Below, in pieces: positions 1 to 6,302 of a stretch of 10,579 nucleotides of DNA. A program made the position numbers and the translations under genes. This DNA is from Chlamydiota bacterium (lineage in GTDB: Bacteria; Chlamydiota; Chlamydiia; Chlamydiales; Rhabdochlamydiaceae): contig JAHFTP010000046.1 in the NCBI GenBank assembly GCA_023265495.1, positions 1 through 10,579 of the forward strand. Reading direction: 5' to 3'. How positions within the stretch are numbered: the first letter of the stretch is position 1; each line of letters opens with the position of its first letter. Under the pieces are notes generated by a model. It worked only from the letters and a program-made list of their open reading frames with translations, had not been told where the DNA came from and searched no databases.

Positions 1-97
1 TAATACTCGATGTCATATTTAGGAGCCGGATGCCTTAATAGGGCACGTCCGGTTCTATGAGGGAGGTGACAAGTAATGGTCACCTCTACTCGCCGAT
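1..97 (+). mobile_element. Group II intron, 3' end (domains V and VI), partial
   Basis: This is the catalytic 3' end of a group II intron whose body and any reverse-transcriptase gene lie left of the window. Domain V is at 23-55. It has an 8-bp lower stem (23-30 with 48-55, one G-U pair), the AGC catalytic triad at 24-26, a two-base bulge C46-G47, and a 5-bp upper stem (31-35 with 41-45). Domain VI is at about 58-92. It has an 8-bp stem (63-70 with 79-86) and an unpaired A at 88, the expected branch-point adenosine. The exact 3' splice site is uncertain: 7-8 bases after the branch A ends at 94-95 without the usual terminal A-pyrimidine, while an AT occurs at 96-97. The domain V loop has five bases (UAAUA) instead of the usual GNRA tetraloop. 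Identity as a group II intron is firm; whether the element is intact cannot be seen. Confidence 0.85.
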
Positions 98-98
98 C

Positions 99-120
99 TA
101 AAGGGGGCTGGCCCCCTTTA
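99..120. terminator. Perfect inverted repeat at the lpxD stop codon, probable terminator
   Basis: A perfect 10-base inverted repeat (99-108 with 111-120) has only two bases between its arms, so the real loop is probably four. Five G-C pairs and a C-G pair form the core, with A-T pairs outside. Read leftward it begins with the lpxD TAA stop codon and ends in a short TTTA, which is a weak U-tract. It probably ends the bamA-ompH-lpxD transcript and may also stop readthrough from the intron. The short U-tract may mean that the intron, which ends 2-5 bases away, replaced the original downstream sequence. Confidence 0.6.
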
Positions 121-1197
121 CCCCACTGTTTTTTCTGAAGCAAACTTTTTCTCTAGCGCTTGCATTTGTTTTTCCAGATCTTCGATCTTTTTGACGTATT
201 GCTCGATTTTTCTGAGGTGGACTTGCTGCCTGTTATAATCAGAAAGAGGCATGACAGGGCTTCCGGCATATTTGCCTGTTTTAGGTAGGGATTTACTGAT
301 TCCTCCCCTGGCTGCAATCATGACGCCATCGGCTATTTCTAGATGTCCTACGACGCCTGTTTGTCCACCTAGAACAACGTTTCTTCCTGTCTTGGCAGAG
401 CCTGCAACGCCGGTCTGTGACACAATGATGTTATGCATGCCTACGGTTACGTTATGTCCTATTTGGACGAGGTTATCCACCTTGGTGCCAAGGCCGATGC
501 GTGTAGTTTTATAGCGAGCCCTATCTATTGTCGTATTGGCTCCGATCTCTACGTCATCGTCAATTTCAACAATGCCTAGTTGGTCTAGTTTTGTGTGTTC
601 TCCTTTCGCATTGGTAATAAACCCAAAACCGCAGGAGCCTATCACAGCTCCGGGTTGGAGGATGACCCTGTTGCCTAAGATGCACTTTTCTCGTACGACG
701 GCGTGAGGGTATAGGATGCACTTCGAGCCGATGACTGCGCCGGATCCAATGTAGGAGAATGCATAGAGCTTCGTTTCATCCCCTATCTCAGCGCCTTGGT
801 CGATGACTACATAGGGACCTATGTGCACATCTTTTCCCAGCTTTGCACTGGGGTGGATCACAGCTGTTGGATGGATGCCTGTAAAACCAGATTGGTTATA
901 GGCAGATACTAAAAATAGCTCGACAATCTTTTGAAAAGAACGGGAGGGATTGTCGGAGAGAAGGTAGTTCCTTTCGGGTAGTTTTTCTGCATGGCGATCA
1001 AGGCAGATGACTCCAGCCTTTGACTGGAGCATCGCCTCTTGGTATTTGAAATTAGCTAAAAAGGAAGCATCAGAGCTGCCCGCTTTTTCTAAGGAATCCA
1101 CGCCAGTAATAATATGGCTTGGATCACCTACCAGCTCTGTCTGCGTAAGCGCAGCGAGCTCTTTTAAAGTGTATTTTTTAGCTAAATCTCTAGTCAT
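118..1197 (-). CDS. lpxD: UDP-3-O-(3-hydroxyacyl)glucosamine N-acyltransferase LpxD
   Basis: LpxD transfers a 3-hydroxyacyl chain from acyl carrier protein to the 2-amino group of UDP-3-O-acylglucosamine, the third step of lipid A synthesis, in the cytoplasm. The 359-residue protein has an N-terminal uridine-binding domain (about 1-100), a left-handed beta-helix of hexapeptide repeats (about 105-310) and a C-terminal helix (about 322-352). The catalytic histidine is H248 in VQIGHNV, matching H239 of the E. coli enzyme. The ATG at 1197 is chosen because it lies one base after the ompH stop codon, has an AAGGCG-like ribosome site inside ompH, and gives the family N-terminus. An in-frame ATG at 1278 would add 27 basic residues encoded within ompH and is unlikely. 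It is the last gene of the bamA-ompH-lpxD operon and draws its acyl donor from the neighbouring fab/acpP system. Confidence 0.96.
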   Translation of the reverse strand: MTRDLAKKYTLKELAALTQTELVGDPSHIITGVDSLEKAGSSDASFLANFKYQEAMLQSKAGVICLDRHAEKLPERNYLLSDNPSRSFQKIVELFLVSAYNQSGFTGIHPTAVIHPSAKLGKDVHIGPYVVIDQGAEIGDETKLYAFSYIGSGAVIGSKCILYPHAVVREKCILGNRVILQPGAVIGSCGFGFITNAKGEHTKLDQLGIVEIDDDVEIGANTTIDRARYKTTRIGLGTKVDNLVQIGHNVTVGMHNIIVSQTGVAGSAKTGRNVVLGGQTGVVGHLEIADGVMIAARGGISKSLPKTGKYAGSPVMPLSDYNRQQVHLRKIEQYVKKIEDLEKQMQALEKKFASEKTVG

Positions 1198-1198
1198 C

Positions 1199-1804
1199 CT
1201 ATTTCGCCTTTGTCGCTTCTGCAGCAGGTTGAGTTGGCGCTTCAGCTGCAGCGTTCGCTGTAGGCTGTTTTTTTGCATCTAGCTCATAGGCCTTATCCAT
1301 CTCTGCAACGATGAGGTTGGTCACATCAAGAGTTGGAGAATAGAAGAAGCAAGCATCTTTGTTGAGAACCATGCTGAGTTTTTTCTCTTTGGATACTTTC
1401 TCAGCAGCTGTGTTGATGCCCGTGCTAATGGCTTGGATTACACGCATGTTGGCTTGGTTAAGCACTTGATAATACTGATTTTGGTAACGGTTCAACTCTT
1501 CGTTCAATGTGCGGATCTTTGTTTTCATCTCTTCTTCTGCTTCAGGGGATAAACCATCCATGTATTCGCGGTCATTAAACTTGGAGGAAAGCTCAGTAAT
1601 TTGCTTTTCTGTTTCCTCCAGATGAGAGGTGAACTGCTTTTTCAAATTCTCAAAAGAAGCTTGTTCCTCTTTGCCCAGTTTTGAATCTGTGACGCAGTTG
1701 GTGAAATTCACTATTCCATAAGACACGCTGTCAGCAGCGCTAGCAAGTCCACATAATGCTAAAGATGCAGCTGTAGCTGCTACAAAAAATTTACGAGAGA
1801 TCAT
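1199..1804 (-). CDS. ompH: Periplasmic chaperone OmpH/Skp family
   Basis: Skp/OmpH proteins are periplasmic chaperones that hold unfolded outer-membrane proteins on their way to the BAM complex. The 201-residue product starts with a clear signal peptide: positive residues at the start, a hydrophobic stretch at 6-20, and likely cleavage after ASA at 21-23. A short hydrophobic strand (SYGIVNF, about 28-34) follows, then a long charged helical region (about 45-118) that fits the coiled-coil tentacles of Skp, and then the returning core segment. The last 25 residues are rich in Ala, Pro, Thr and Lys, a low-complexity tail not needed for the fold. It lies 20 bases after bamA, with an AGGAG-type ribosome site in that gap, and one base before lpxD. 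Family assignment is firm from signal peptide, coiled coil and position; sequence identity in this family is always low. Confidence 0.9.
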   Translation of the reverse strand: MISRKFFVAATAASLALCGLASAADSVSYGIVNFTNCVTDSKLGKEEQASFENLKKQFTSHLEETEKQITELSSKFNDREYMDGLSPEAEEEMKTKIRTLNEELNRYQNQYYQVLNQANMRVIQAISTGINTAAEKVSKEKKLSMVLNKDACFFYSPTLDVTNLIVAEMDKAYELDAKKQPTANAAAEAPTQPAAEATKAK

Positions 1805-1824
1805 GTTCCTATACTCCTTGATGT

Positions 1825-4188
1825 TTAAAATTGTCCCCCCATGGAAAAGAAGAACTTACGTACTTCGCTTGTTCCATCGGGATTTACAGGGAAACCCATA
1901 CCTATAATCATCGGTATTCGATTGATGAGCTCTAGCCTCGCTCCAAAGCCATAGCTAAGGCGAAATGTGCCTATCTCCCAGGCTTTTAAGGAGATCGCGC
2001 CAGCATCAGCAAAAAGAAAAAGGTCTAGGAAACGGAATGTTTCATGCAGATATTCTATGGATAGAAGGTTAGCAGAGATACCCCCAGTGGGGTCTCCATT
2101 TTGATAGTGAGGACCTAAGTCGAAGGCTCTGTATCCTCTTACAGAGTTCTCTCCGCCCATGAAAAACTTTTCACTGAGGGGAACTTCTGTAGAGCCGTCT
2201 GTCATCCCAAAAGGTTGGATGAATCGTAAATCAAATCGATATTTCATGATCCCACGACGCCACAGCTGTGTGTAGTAGGAGTTGATATAACCGCAGCGGA
2301 AGAAAGTAAAATCTCCTCCGATGCCAGCAAATTCCGCCTCTAGATAGGATCGGAAGCCATTATGAGGTTTCATGGCGCTGTCTGTTGAGTCGAACGTAAT
2401 GGAGCTGCTGAGAGCAGAAATGATACCGCTATTCTTTGCCTGCTGTCTTTCTGCCGGGCTTGTGTTTTTTGCGATATGGATGTCTGCATTGCGTATACGG
2501 TATTTAGAGCCAAAAGTCCATAGAGAGTTCAGTGGATAAGAGGTGTATACAGACCCCCCTGTCGTCACGATGTTATAGTCTTTCGATTGGAGGCTGCTTG
2601 TAGATTGCGTCGCTTCAAAACCGAGCCTCCAGAGCGAGTCTCTTAAGTATGGGGTCATCCAGGACGCTGTATAAGCCCTTTGTTTTGCTCCCACGCTGAT
2701 CTTGGCATGAGCATATTCGCCGCCGCCCCTTAGCGCAGAGATCCCATCTTTGAAGATACGGGAAACTCCTAGGTAGTTAAAATTTGTCTCTGTTAAATCA
2801 AGTCCTCCAAAGATGGAGTCCGCCGTGCTAAACCCAAAAAACAAGCTGACATTACCCGTAGTAGTCTCTTCTACTTCGATGTAGACATCTCTATAATTTT
2901 CTCCGAGCAGAACGTCATCTTGCGTTCTTACCGCATAGACGTTGACACTTTTAAAGTATCCGATGTTCTCTAGTTTTCTTTGTGTGGCTTTAAGTTTTGC
3001 TGAGTCAAAGGTTTCCCCGGGTACAAGAAGGGATTCGCGTAAAATGACGTGAGATTGCGTTTGCGCATTCCCTATGACGTGGATGAGACCGATCTTATAT
3101 TCGGCCCCTTCTTCAATCACGAATTGTACATTATACATAGGCTTGTCAGAGACAAGTTTTGTTTCATATTCGACGTTTGTCTCTATGTACCCCTTTCTTC
3201 CATATAGGTCTTTTATATTTTGCGCCGTTTGTCTCAATTTCTCAGGGGAATAGATTCCTTCCGGCCTGGCCAGGAACATCTTTTCTATTTCTTCATCGTT
3301 GAATAGGTGATTTCCATCGAAAGTGATGGCTCCAAAGTGATAGATCTGCCCTCTGTCTGCTGTGATGTCGATAATGATTTTTCCGGCAGACTTAGCTTCT
3401 ACAATCTTGATAGTCACTTTTGCGTCGGCATACCCTTTGTTTTGCAGGTAATTAATAATGGTGAGCTGGTCCTGTTCTAGGGCTTCCTCATTGTATGTGC
3501 CATTGCCTGTAAGCCAGCTTAAGAAGAGATTATATTTCTTGGTATAGATCATCTCTAAGAGCTCGCTTCTCTCTTTATTTGTGAATCCATGGAAGGCGAT
3601 GTTGTCGATTTGTCCTGATCTGCCTTCTCGCACTTCTATAAAGATATCCACTTCGTTTGTTTTGGAGTCGGGAACGACTCTATAATGCAGCTGGGACTCG
3701 AAATAGCCCTTTTTAACGTAAAATTCCTTCACTTTATTGAAGGCTTTGTTGAAGGTCTGACGGTTAAATGTATTATTTGGCTTAATGCCCAGCTCTTTTT
3801 GCAGGGCTTTTGTTTTGATATGTTTATTTCCTTCCCACTTAATTGTGCGAACCATAGGACGGGGCCAAATCTTCAGCGTGATATACAGCTGGTTGTTATG
3901 TACCTCTAGGGAGGGCTCTATGCGGTCATATTGTTCTGATAAGGCTTTTAGATCTTCGTCAAAGGTGGATTGGGAAAAGGGGTCCCCTACTTGTGTTTTT
4001 AGCTTAGCCAAAGCAGCCTTAGAATCAAAAGAGGCATTAGGTGGGAGGTTCTCTGGTGCGATATCGATGTGTCCAACGGTCATTCTTTCATAAGCTTGGA
4101 CAGAGTTTGTTTCCACAGAGAAAATCTGCTGCATAGGGGAGGCGGTCATGAGAAATAGGGAGGTGCAAAGAAGAAAGCGGCTCGTCAT
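1825..4188 (-). CDS. bamA: Outer-membrane protein assembly factor BamA (Omp85)
   Basis: BamA is the core of the machine that folds and inserts beta-barrel proteins into the outer membrane. From the ATG at 4188 the protein has 787 residues, close to the chlamydial homologue. It has a signal peptide (hydrophobic FLLCTSLFLM, about 5-14), five POTRA domains (about 37-108, 109-189, 191-279, 280-362, 364-442) and a 16-strand barrel to the end. The conserved barrel-loop motif VRGY is at 683-686 and the last residue is the C-terminal Phe of the beta-signal (KFFFSMGGQF). The start is the uncertain point. An in-frame TTG at 4236 would add 16 polar residues before the signal peptide; neither codon has a good Shine-Dalgarno site. 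The ATG is preferred because it gives a normal signal peptide. It is the first gene of the leftward envelope operon, read from the promoter at 4297-4326. Confidence 0.96.
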   Translation of the reverse strand: MTSRFLLCTSLFLMTASPMQQIFSVETNSVQAYERMTVGHIDIAPENLPPNASFDSKAALAKLKTQVGDPFSQSTFDEDLKALSEQYDRIEPSLEVHNNQLYITLKIWPRPMVRTIKWEGNKHIKTKALQKELGIKPNNTFNRQTFNKAFNKVKEFYVKKGYFESQLHYRVVPDSKTNEVDIFIEVREGRSGQIDNIAFHGFTNKERSELLEMIYTKKYNLFLSWLTGNGTYNEEALEQDQLTIINYLQNKGYADAKVTIKIVEAKSAGKIIIDITADRGQIYHFGAITFDGNHLFNDEEIEKMFLARPEGIYSPEKLRQTAQNIKDLYGRKGYIETNVEYETKLVSDKPMYNVQFVIEEGAEYKIGLIHVIGNAQTQSHVILRESLLVPGETFDSAKLKATQRKLENIGYFKSVNVYAVRTQDDVLLGENYRDVYIEVEETTTGNVSLFFGFSTADSIFGGLDLTETNFNYLGVSRIFKDGISALRGGGEYAHAKISVGAKQRAYTASWMTPYLRDSLWRLGFEATQSTSSLQSKDYNIVTTGGSVYTSYPLNSLWTFGSKYRIRNADIHIAKNTSPAERQQAKNSGIISALSSSITFDSTDSAMKPHNGFRSYLEAEFAGIGGDFTFFRCGYINSYYTQLWRRGIMKYRFDLRFIQPFGMTDGSTEVPLSEKFFMGGENSVRGYRAFDLGPHYQNGDPTGGISANLLSIEYLHETFRFLDLFLFADAGAISLKAWEIGTFRLSYGFGARLELINRIPMIIGMGFPVNPDGTSEVRKFFFSMGGQF

Positions 4189-4296
4189 GGAGGATCTACT
4201 ACTTATGTTGCGGTTTGAAGTCTTATTTGTGTCCAATAAGGAAAAATGGGGCTAAACGTGTGTGGTACTTCCTTTCTCTCTTTTTGGATCGCGCCG

Positions 4297-4326
4297 ATTA
4301 TAAGAAAATAATCAGAATTATTGCAA
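4297..4326 (-). promoter_or_regulatory. Sigma-70/66-type promoter for bamA-ompH-lpxD
   Basis: Read leftward, a TTGCAA -35 box (4321-4326) is followed by an 18-base spacer and a perfect TATAAT -10 box (4297-4302). Transcription would start near 4290, giving a leader of about 100 bases to the ATG at 4188 or about 54 bases to the TTG at 4236. The position upstream of an operon that is separated from recR by 383 bases supports a dedicated promoter. Confidence 0.65.
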
Positions 4327-4492
4327 GCAAGCTAAAAGTTTTCTAGCAATTCGGGCTTTGGGAGCCTTCTGATGATCAATAAAGAGGGAGCCTCATTGCG
4401 TCTAATCGATTCTCGATCATTCTTCTACCATCGAAAAGACTGATAAAAAAATAGATATATAGACGAAATTTCCTAAGAAAACAAAGCCCGTA

Positions 4493-4540
4493 GGATCTTA
4501 CACCTGGGATTTGCCTTTAAAGGCAAGGAGGTCCTTATCC
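4493..4540. other. Nested palindromic element downstream of recR (possible structured RNA or terminator)
   Basis: The centre is a perfect 16-base palindrome at 4511-4526 (TTGCCTTT/AAAGGCAA). It is flanked by two further pairs of complementary arms in register: ACCT 4502-4505 with AGGT 4529-4532, and GGAT 4493-4496 with ATCC 4537-4540. The whole could fold as one long hairpin with internal loops on either strand. Read leftward it lies 32 bases after the recR stop and is followed by TACGGGCTTTGTTTTC, so it could end the recR transcript, though the U-tract is displaced. Which strand, if either, is transcribed cannot be told from sequence. Confidence 0.45.
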
Positions 4541-4571
4541 GTTCTAGGTTTAAGAAGCCCGAAAGTGTCAG

Positions 4572-5174
4572 CTAAAAGTTTTGTTTCCCCAAAAAGGCTT
4601 TGGCTAGAGTTCCCGCATCGATATAATCGAGACTGCTACCTAGGGGAATCCCCATGGCCAGTCGATACACACTAGCTGCTGACCACTTACCTATTTCCTC
4701 CTTTAAAAAAAGAGAGGTGGCGTCGCCTTCAATGGTGGAATCCAAGGCTAAAATGACATCTTGTATCTGCATGGATACGATCCTCTCTTTGAGATCTTCT
4801 ATTTGCAAGTCTTTAGGAAGTCGTCCCTCTAACGGGGAGAGTAATCCTCCCAGCACATGGTACAAGCCTTTATAGATCTTTGTTTCTTCGATGGGATAGA
4901 CGTCTTTTGCAGACGAGACAATGCAAAGAGTGGAAGGGTCTCTTTTTTGTGCATCACAAAAATAACAAGCGGTCTCATCTAAAAAACAGTGGCACTTGGG
5001 ACAGTAGAGAATTTTACTTTTTATCTCAGAGAGGATTGTAGATAGGTGGTGCAAGTTCTCTTCTTTCCATTCCAGCAGGTGGAAGCCGTAACGCTCCGCT
5101 GTTTTGCTCCCGACTCCTGGGAGTTTTCTTAAATAGCTAAGAAGGGTGGTCAAGGTCTCTGGGTATTTTGCCAT
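4572..5174 (-). CDS. recR: Recombination mediator protein RecR
   Basis: RecR works with RecF and RecO to load RecA onto single-stranded gaps during repair. The 200-residue length is normal for the family. In order it shows a helix-hairpin-helix DNA-binding segment (LRKLPGVGSKTAERYGFHLL, 15-34), a four-cysteine zinc site (C58, C61, C70, C73) and a Toprim domain from about 80 with the family signatures YHVLGGLLSPLEG (105-117) and STIEGDAT (146-153). The C-terminus carries the usual RLAMGIPLGSSLDY signature (171-184). The ATG at 5174 gives the standard N-terminus. A TATGAT -10-like box lies at 5202-5207, reading leftward, with no convincing -35. Upstream is the divergent ankyrin-type gene. In Chlamydia recR is directly back to back with fabH, so that gene is an addition. 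Confidence 0.96.
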   Translation of the reverse strand: MAKYPETLTTLLSYLRKLPGVGSKTAERYGFHLLEWKEENLHHLSTILSEIKSKILYCPKCHCFLDETACYFCDAQKRDPSTLCIVSSAKDVYPIEETKIYKGLYHVLGGLLSPLEGRLPKDLQIEDLKERIVSMQIQDVILALDSTIEGDATSLFLKEEIGKWSAASVYRLAMGIPLGSSLDYIDAGTLAKAFLGKQNF

Positions 5175-5322
5175 ACGGGGATACTCATATTTTTAGTGTG
5201 TATCATAGCGAATTTTCTATTTAAAAAAAGCTCTTGTTTTTTTTGGTTTTTTATAATAGAAAATATTTATTTCCTGTTTTTATACCAATAATTGTTTAAT
5301 AATGTTAATTACATGTATTAAC

Positions 5323-5351
5323 TTGATGTAAATTGTATTGATTGTTATAGT
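5323..5351 (+). promoter_or_regulatory. Sigma-70/66-type promoter for the ankyrin-type gene
   Basis: TTGATG (5323-5328) and TATAGT (5346-5351) are separated by exactly 17 bases, within a very AT-rich stretch. Transcription would start near 5358, giving a leader of about 26 bases. An AGGAG ribosome site (5373-5377) lies six bases before the ATG at 5384. Promoter and ribosome site together indicate a working, independently expressed gene. Confidence 0.6.
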
Positions 5352-5383
5352 CTGCGATGCAAGATAAAAATTAGGAGTTTATT

Positions 5384-6136
5384 ATGCCAATTATTTCTGC
5401 CACAGGTAAGGGAAGGCTCTACATAGGTCAACTAGAAGACAAAGGGCCTGCGAAATGTTTGGGAAGAACTGTAAGGGTGTATACAGACCCTCTCACAAAA
5501 TGTATAACAAAGCTTTTTGGATGTTCCGTGCAAGTAGACATCGGAGGAAAAAGTCGCTGTGTCAATAAGAATAGTTTGATCAAACATCTACAGTCTTTAG
5601 AGCTGGCGCCTGAGTGCGTAGCTAAAATGCAAGAGGTTGGATATGACGCTCTCATTGCACAGAATGAGTGTTCTCCTTTGCAAGGAGCGCAAAATTTCGG
5701 AGATTCTCTACCTGAAGCTAAAAGATGTCGTATTACGCGTAGGATGTGCAAGGCTCTCCTTGCCAATGATACGGAGGCTGTAAAGAGGTACATCCGCAAA
5801 GGAGCTTCCTGTGATGGAGAGTTTTATGTAGGGCCAACTAGTAGCAGTTTCGATGTTTATTTCGACAAAAGTCAACTAGAAAGGGAGCTCCAAGCCTCAT
5901 ATGCATGCTTTTCCTGTTATGGTTACACCCCCCTAGCTATGGCTGCTCAAAAAGGGAATTTGCCTCTGGCTCAGTTCATTGCAGATACAAAAGGTGGCGT
6001 AACAGACTCAGATAAAAGACAAACGTTCAGCTGGGAGAATATTAGTTTCGGTTATCCATCTGCACCCTATTGGCGCTGTCGGGAAAGGACAGAGCAAAAA
6101 GTAAAGCTCACTGCTAGTAGAGTGTCTCTTGTATAA
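5384..6136 (+). CDS. Cysteine-rich protein with ankyrin-like repeat, function unknown
   Basis: The 250-residue product is not a protein I recognise as a whole. The clearest feature is one good ankyrin repeat at about 179-207, with the core YGYTPLAMAAQKGNLPLAQF. A partial one precedes it at about 118-146 (MCKALLANDTEAVKRYIRKGA), the two being separated by a 30-residue insertion. Two repeats are too few for a stable stand-alone ankyrin domain, so the domain may be degenerate or a truncated relic. The first 110 residues match no family known to me and contain a GRLYIGQLEDKGPAK start. Twelve cysteines occur (4.8 percent), with a CFSC pair at 175-178. No signal peptide or membrane segment is seen. 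Promoter, AGGAG site and terminator are all present. Ankyrin proteins in intracellular bacteria are often secreted effectors, but that role is only inferred here. It sits between recR and fabH, a junction that is empty in Chlamydia. Confidence 0.8.
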   Translation: MPIISATGKGRLYIGQLEDKGPAKCLGRTVRVYTDPLTKCITKLFGCSVQVDIGGKSRCVNKNSLIKHLQSLELAPECVAKMQEVGYDALIAQNECSPLQGAQNFGDSLPEAKRCRITRRMCKALLANDTEAVKRYIRKGASCDGEFYVGPTSSSFDVYFDKSQLERELQASYACFSCYGYTPLAMAAQKGNLPLAQFIADTKGGVTDSDKRQTFSWENISFGYPSAPYWRCRERTEQKVKLTASRVSLV

Positions 6137-6159
6137 AGAGAGCGAGTATAAGGTTTTTG

Positions 6160-6197
6160 AAAAGAGGGAGTGGATTTTTTTCTACTCTCTTTTTTTT
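6160..6197 (+). terminator. Rho-independent terminator after the ankyrin-type gene
   Basis: A hairpin pairs GAGTGGA (6168-6174) with TCTACTC (6181-6187) across a T-rich loop. After a two-base bulge the stem extends through AGA/TCT and A/T pairs and runs into eight Ts (6190-6197). It lies 24 bases after the stop codon and isolates this gene from the fab operon downstream. Confidence 0.8.
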
Positions 6198-6302
6198 GTC
6201 ACTCCGGTTTGTGAAAATACTGCTTTCGTTTTTTTCTGTAAGTGGGGTAAAATTGATGCTTGCAACGATAGCATTTTTTTTAATTTAGCTTAAGGAATAC
6301 TT

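Larger units (their letters stand above)
4189..4571. other. bamA-recR intergenic region
   Basis: This 383-base stretch has no reading frame that looks like a gene. Its left part holds the bamA leader and promoter. Its right part, 4493-4540, holds a nested palindromic element listed separately. Between them (about 4327-4492) the sequence is AT-rich, with a small 13-base inverted repeat at 4405-4417 (ATCGA-TTC-TCGAT) and no tRNA or other RNA gene that I can recognise. Confidence 0.6.

Noticed and set aside
1198..1278. 27-codon N-terminal extension of lpxD
   Set aside because: It overlaps the end of ompH; the ATG at 1197 gives the standard family N-terminus.
4327..4492. tRNA or other known RNA in the bamA-recR spacer
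   Set aside because: No acceptor stem, T-loop or other recognisable signature on either strand.
5428..5799. 123-codon frame on the minus strand inside the ankyrin-type gene
   Set aside because: It is fully antisense to a gene with promoter, ribosome site and terminator, has no recognisable domain, and is best explained as a shadow frame.
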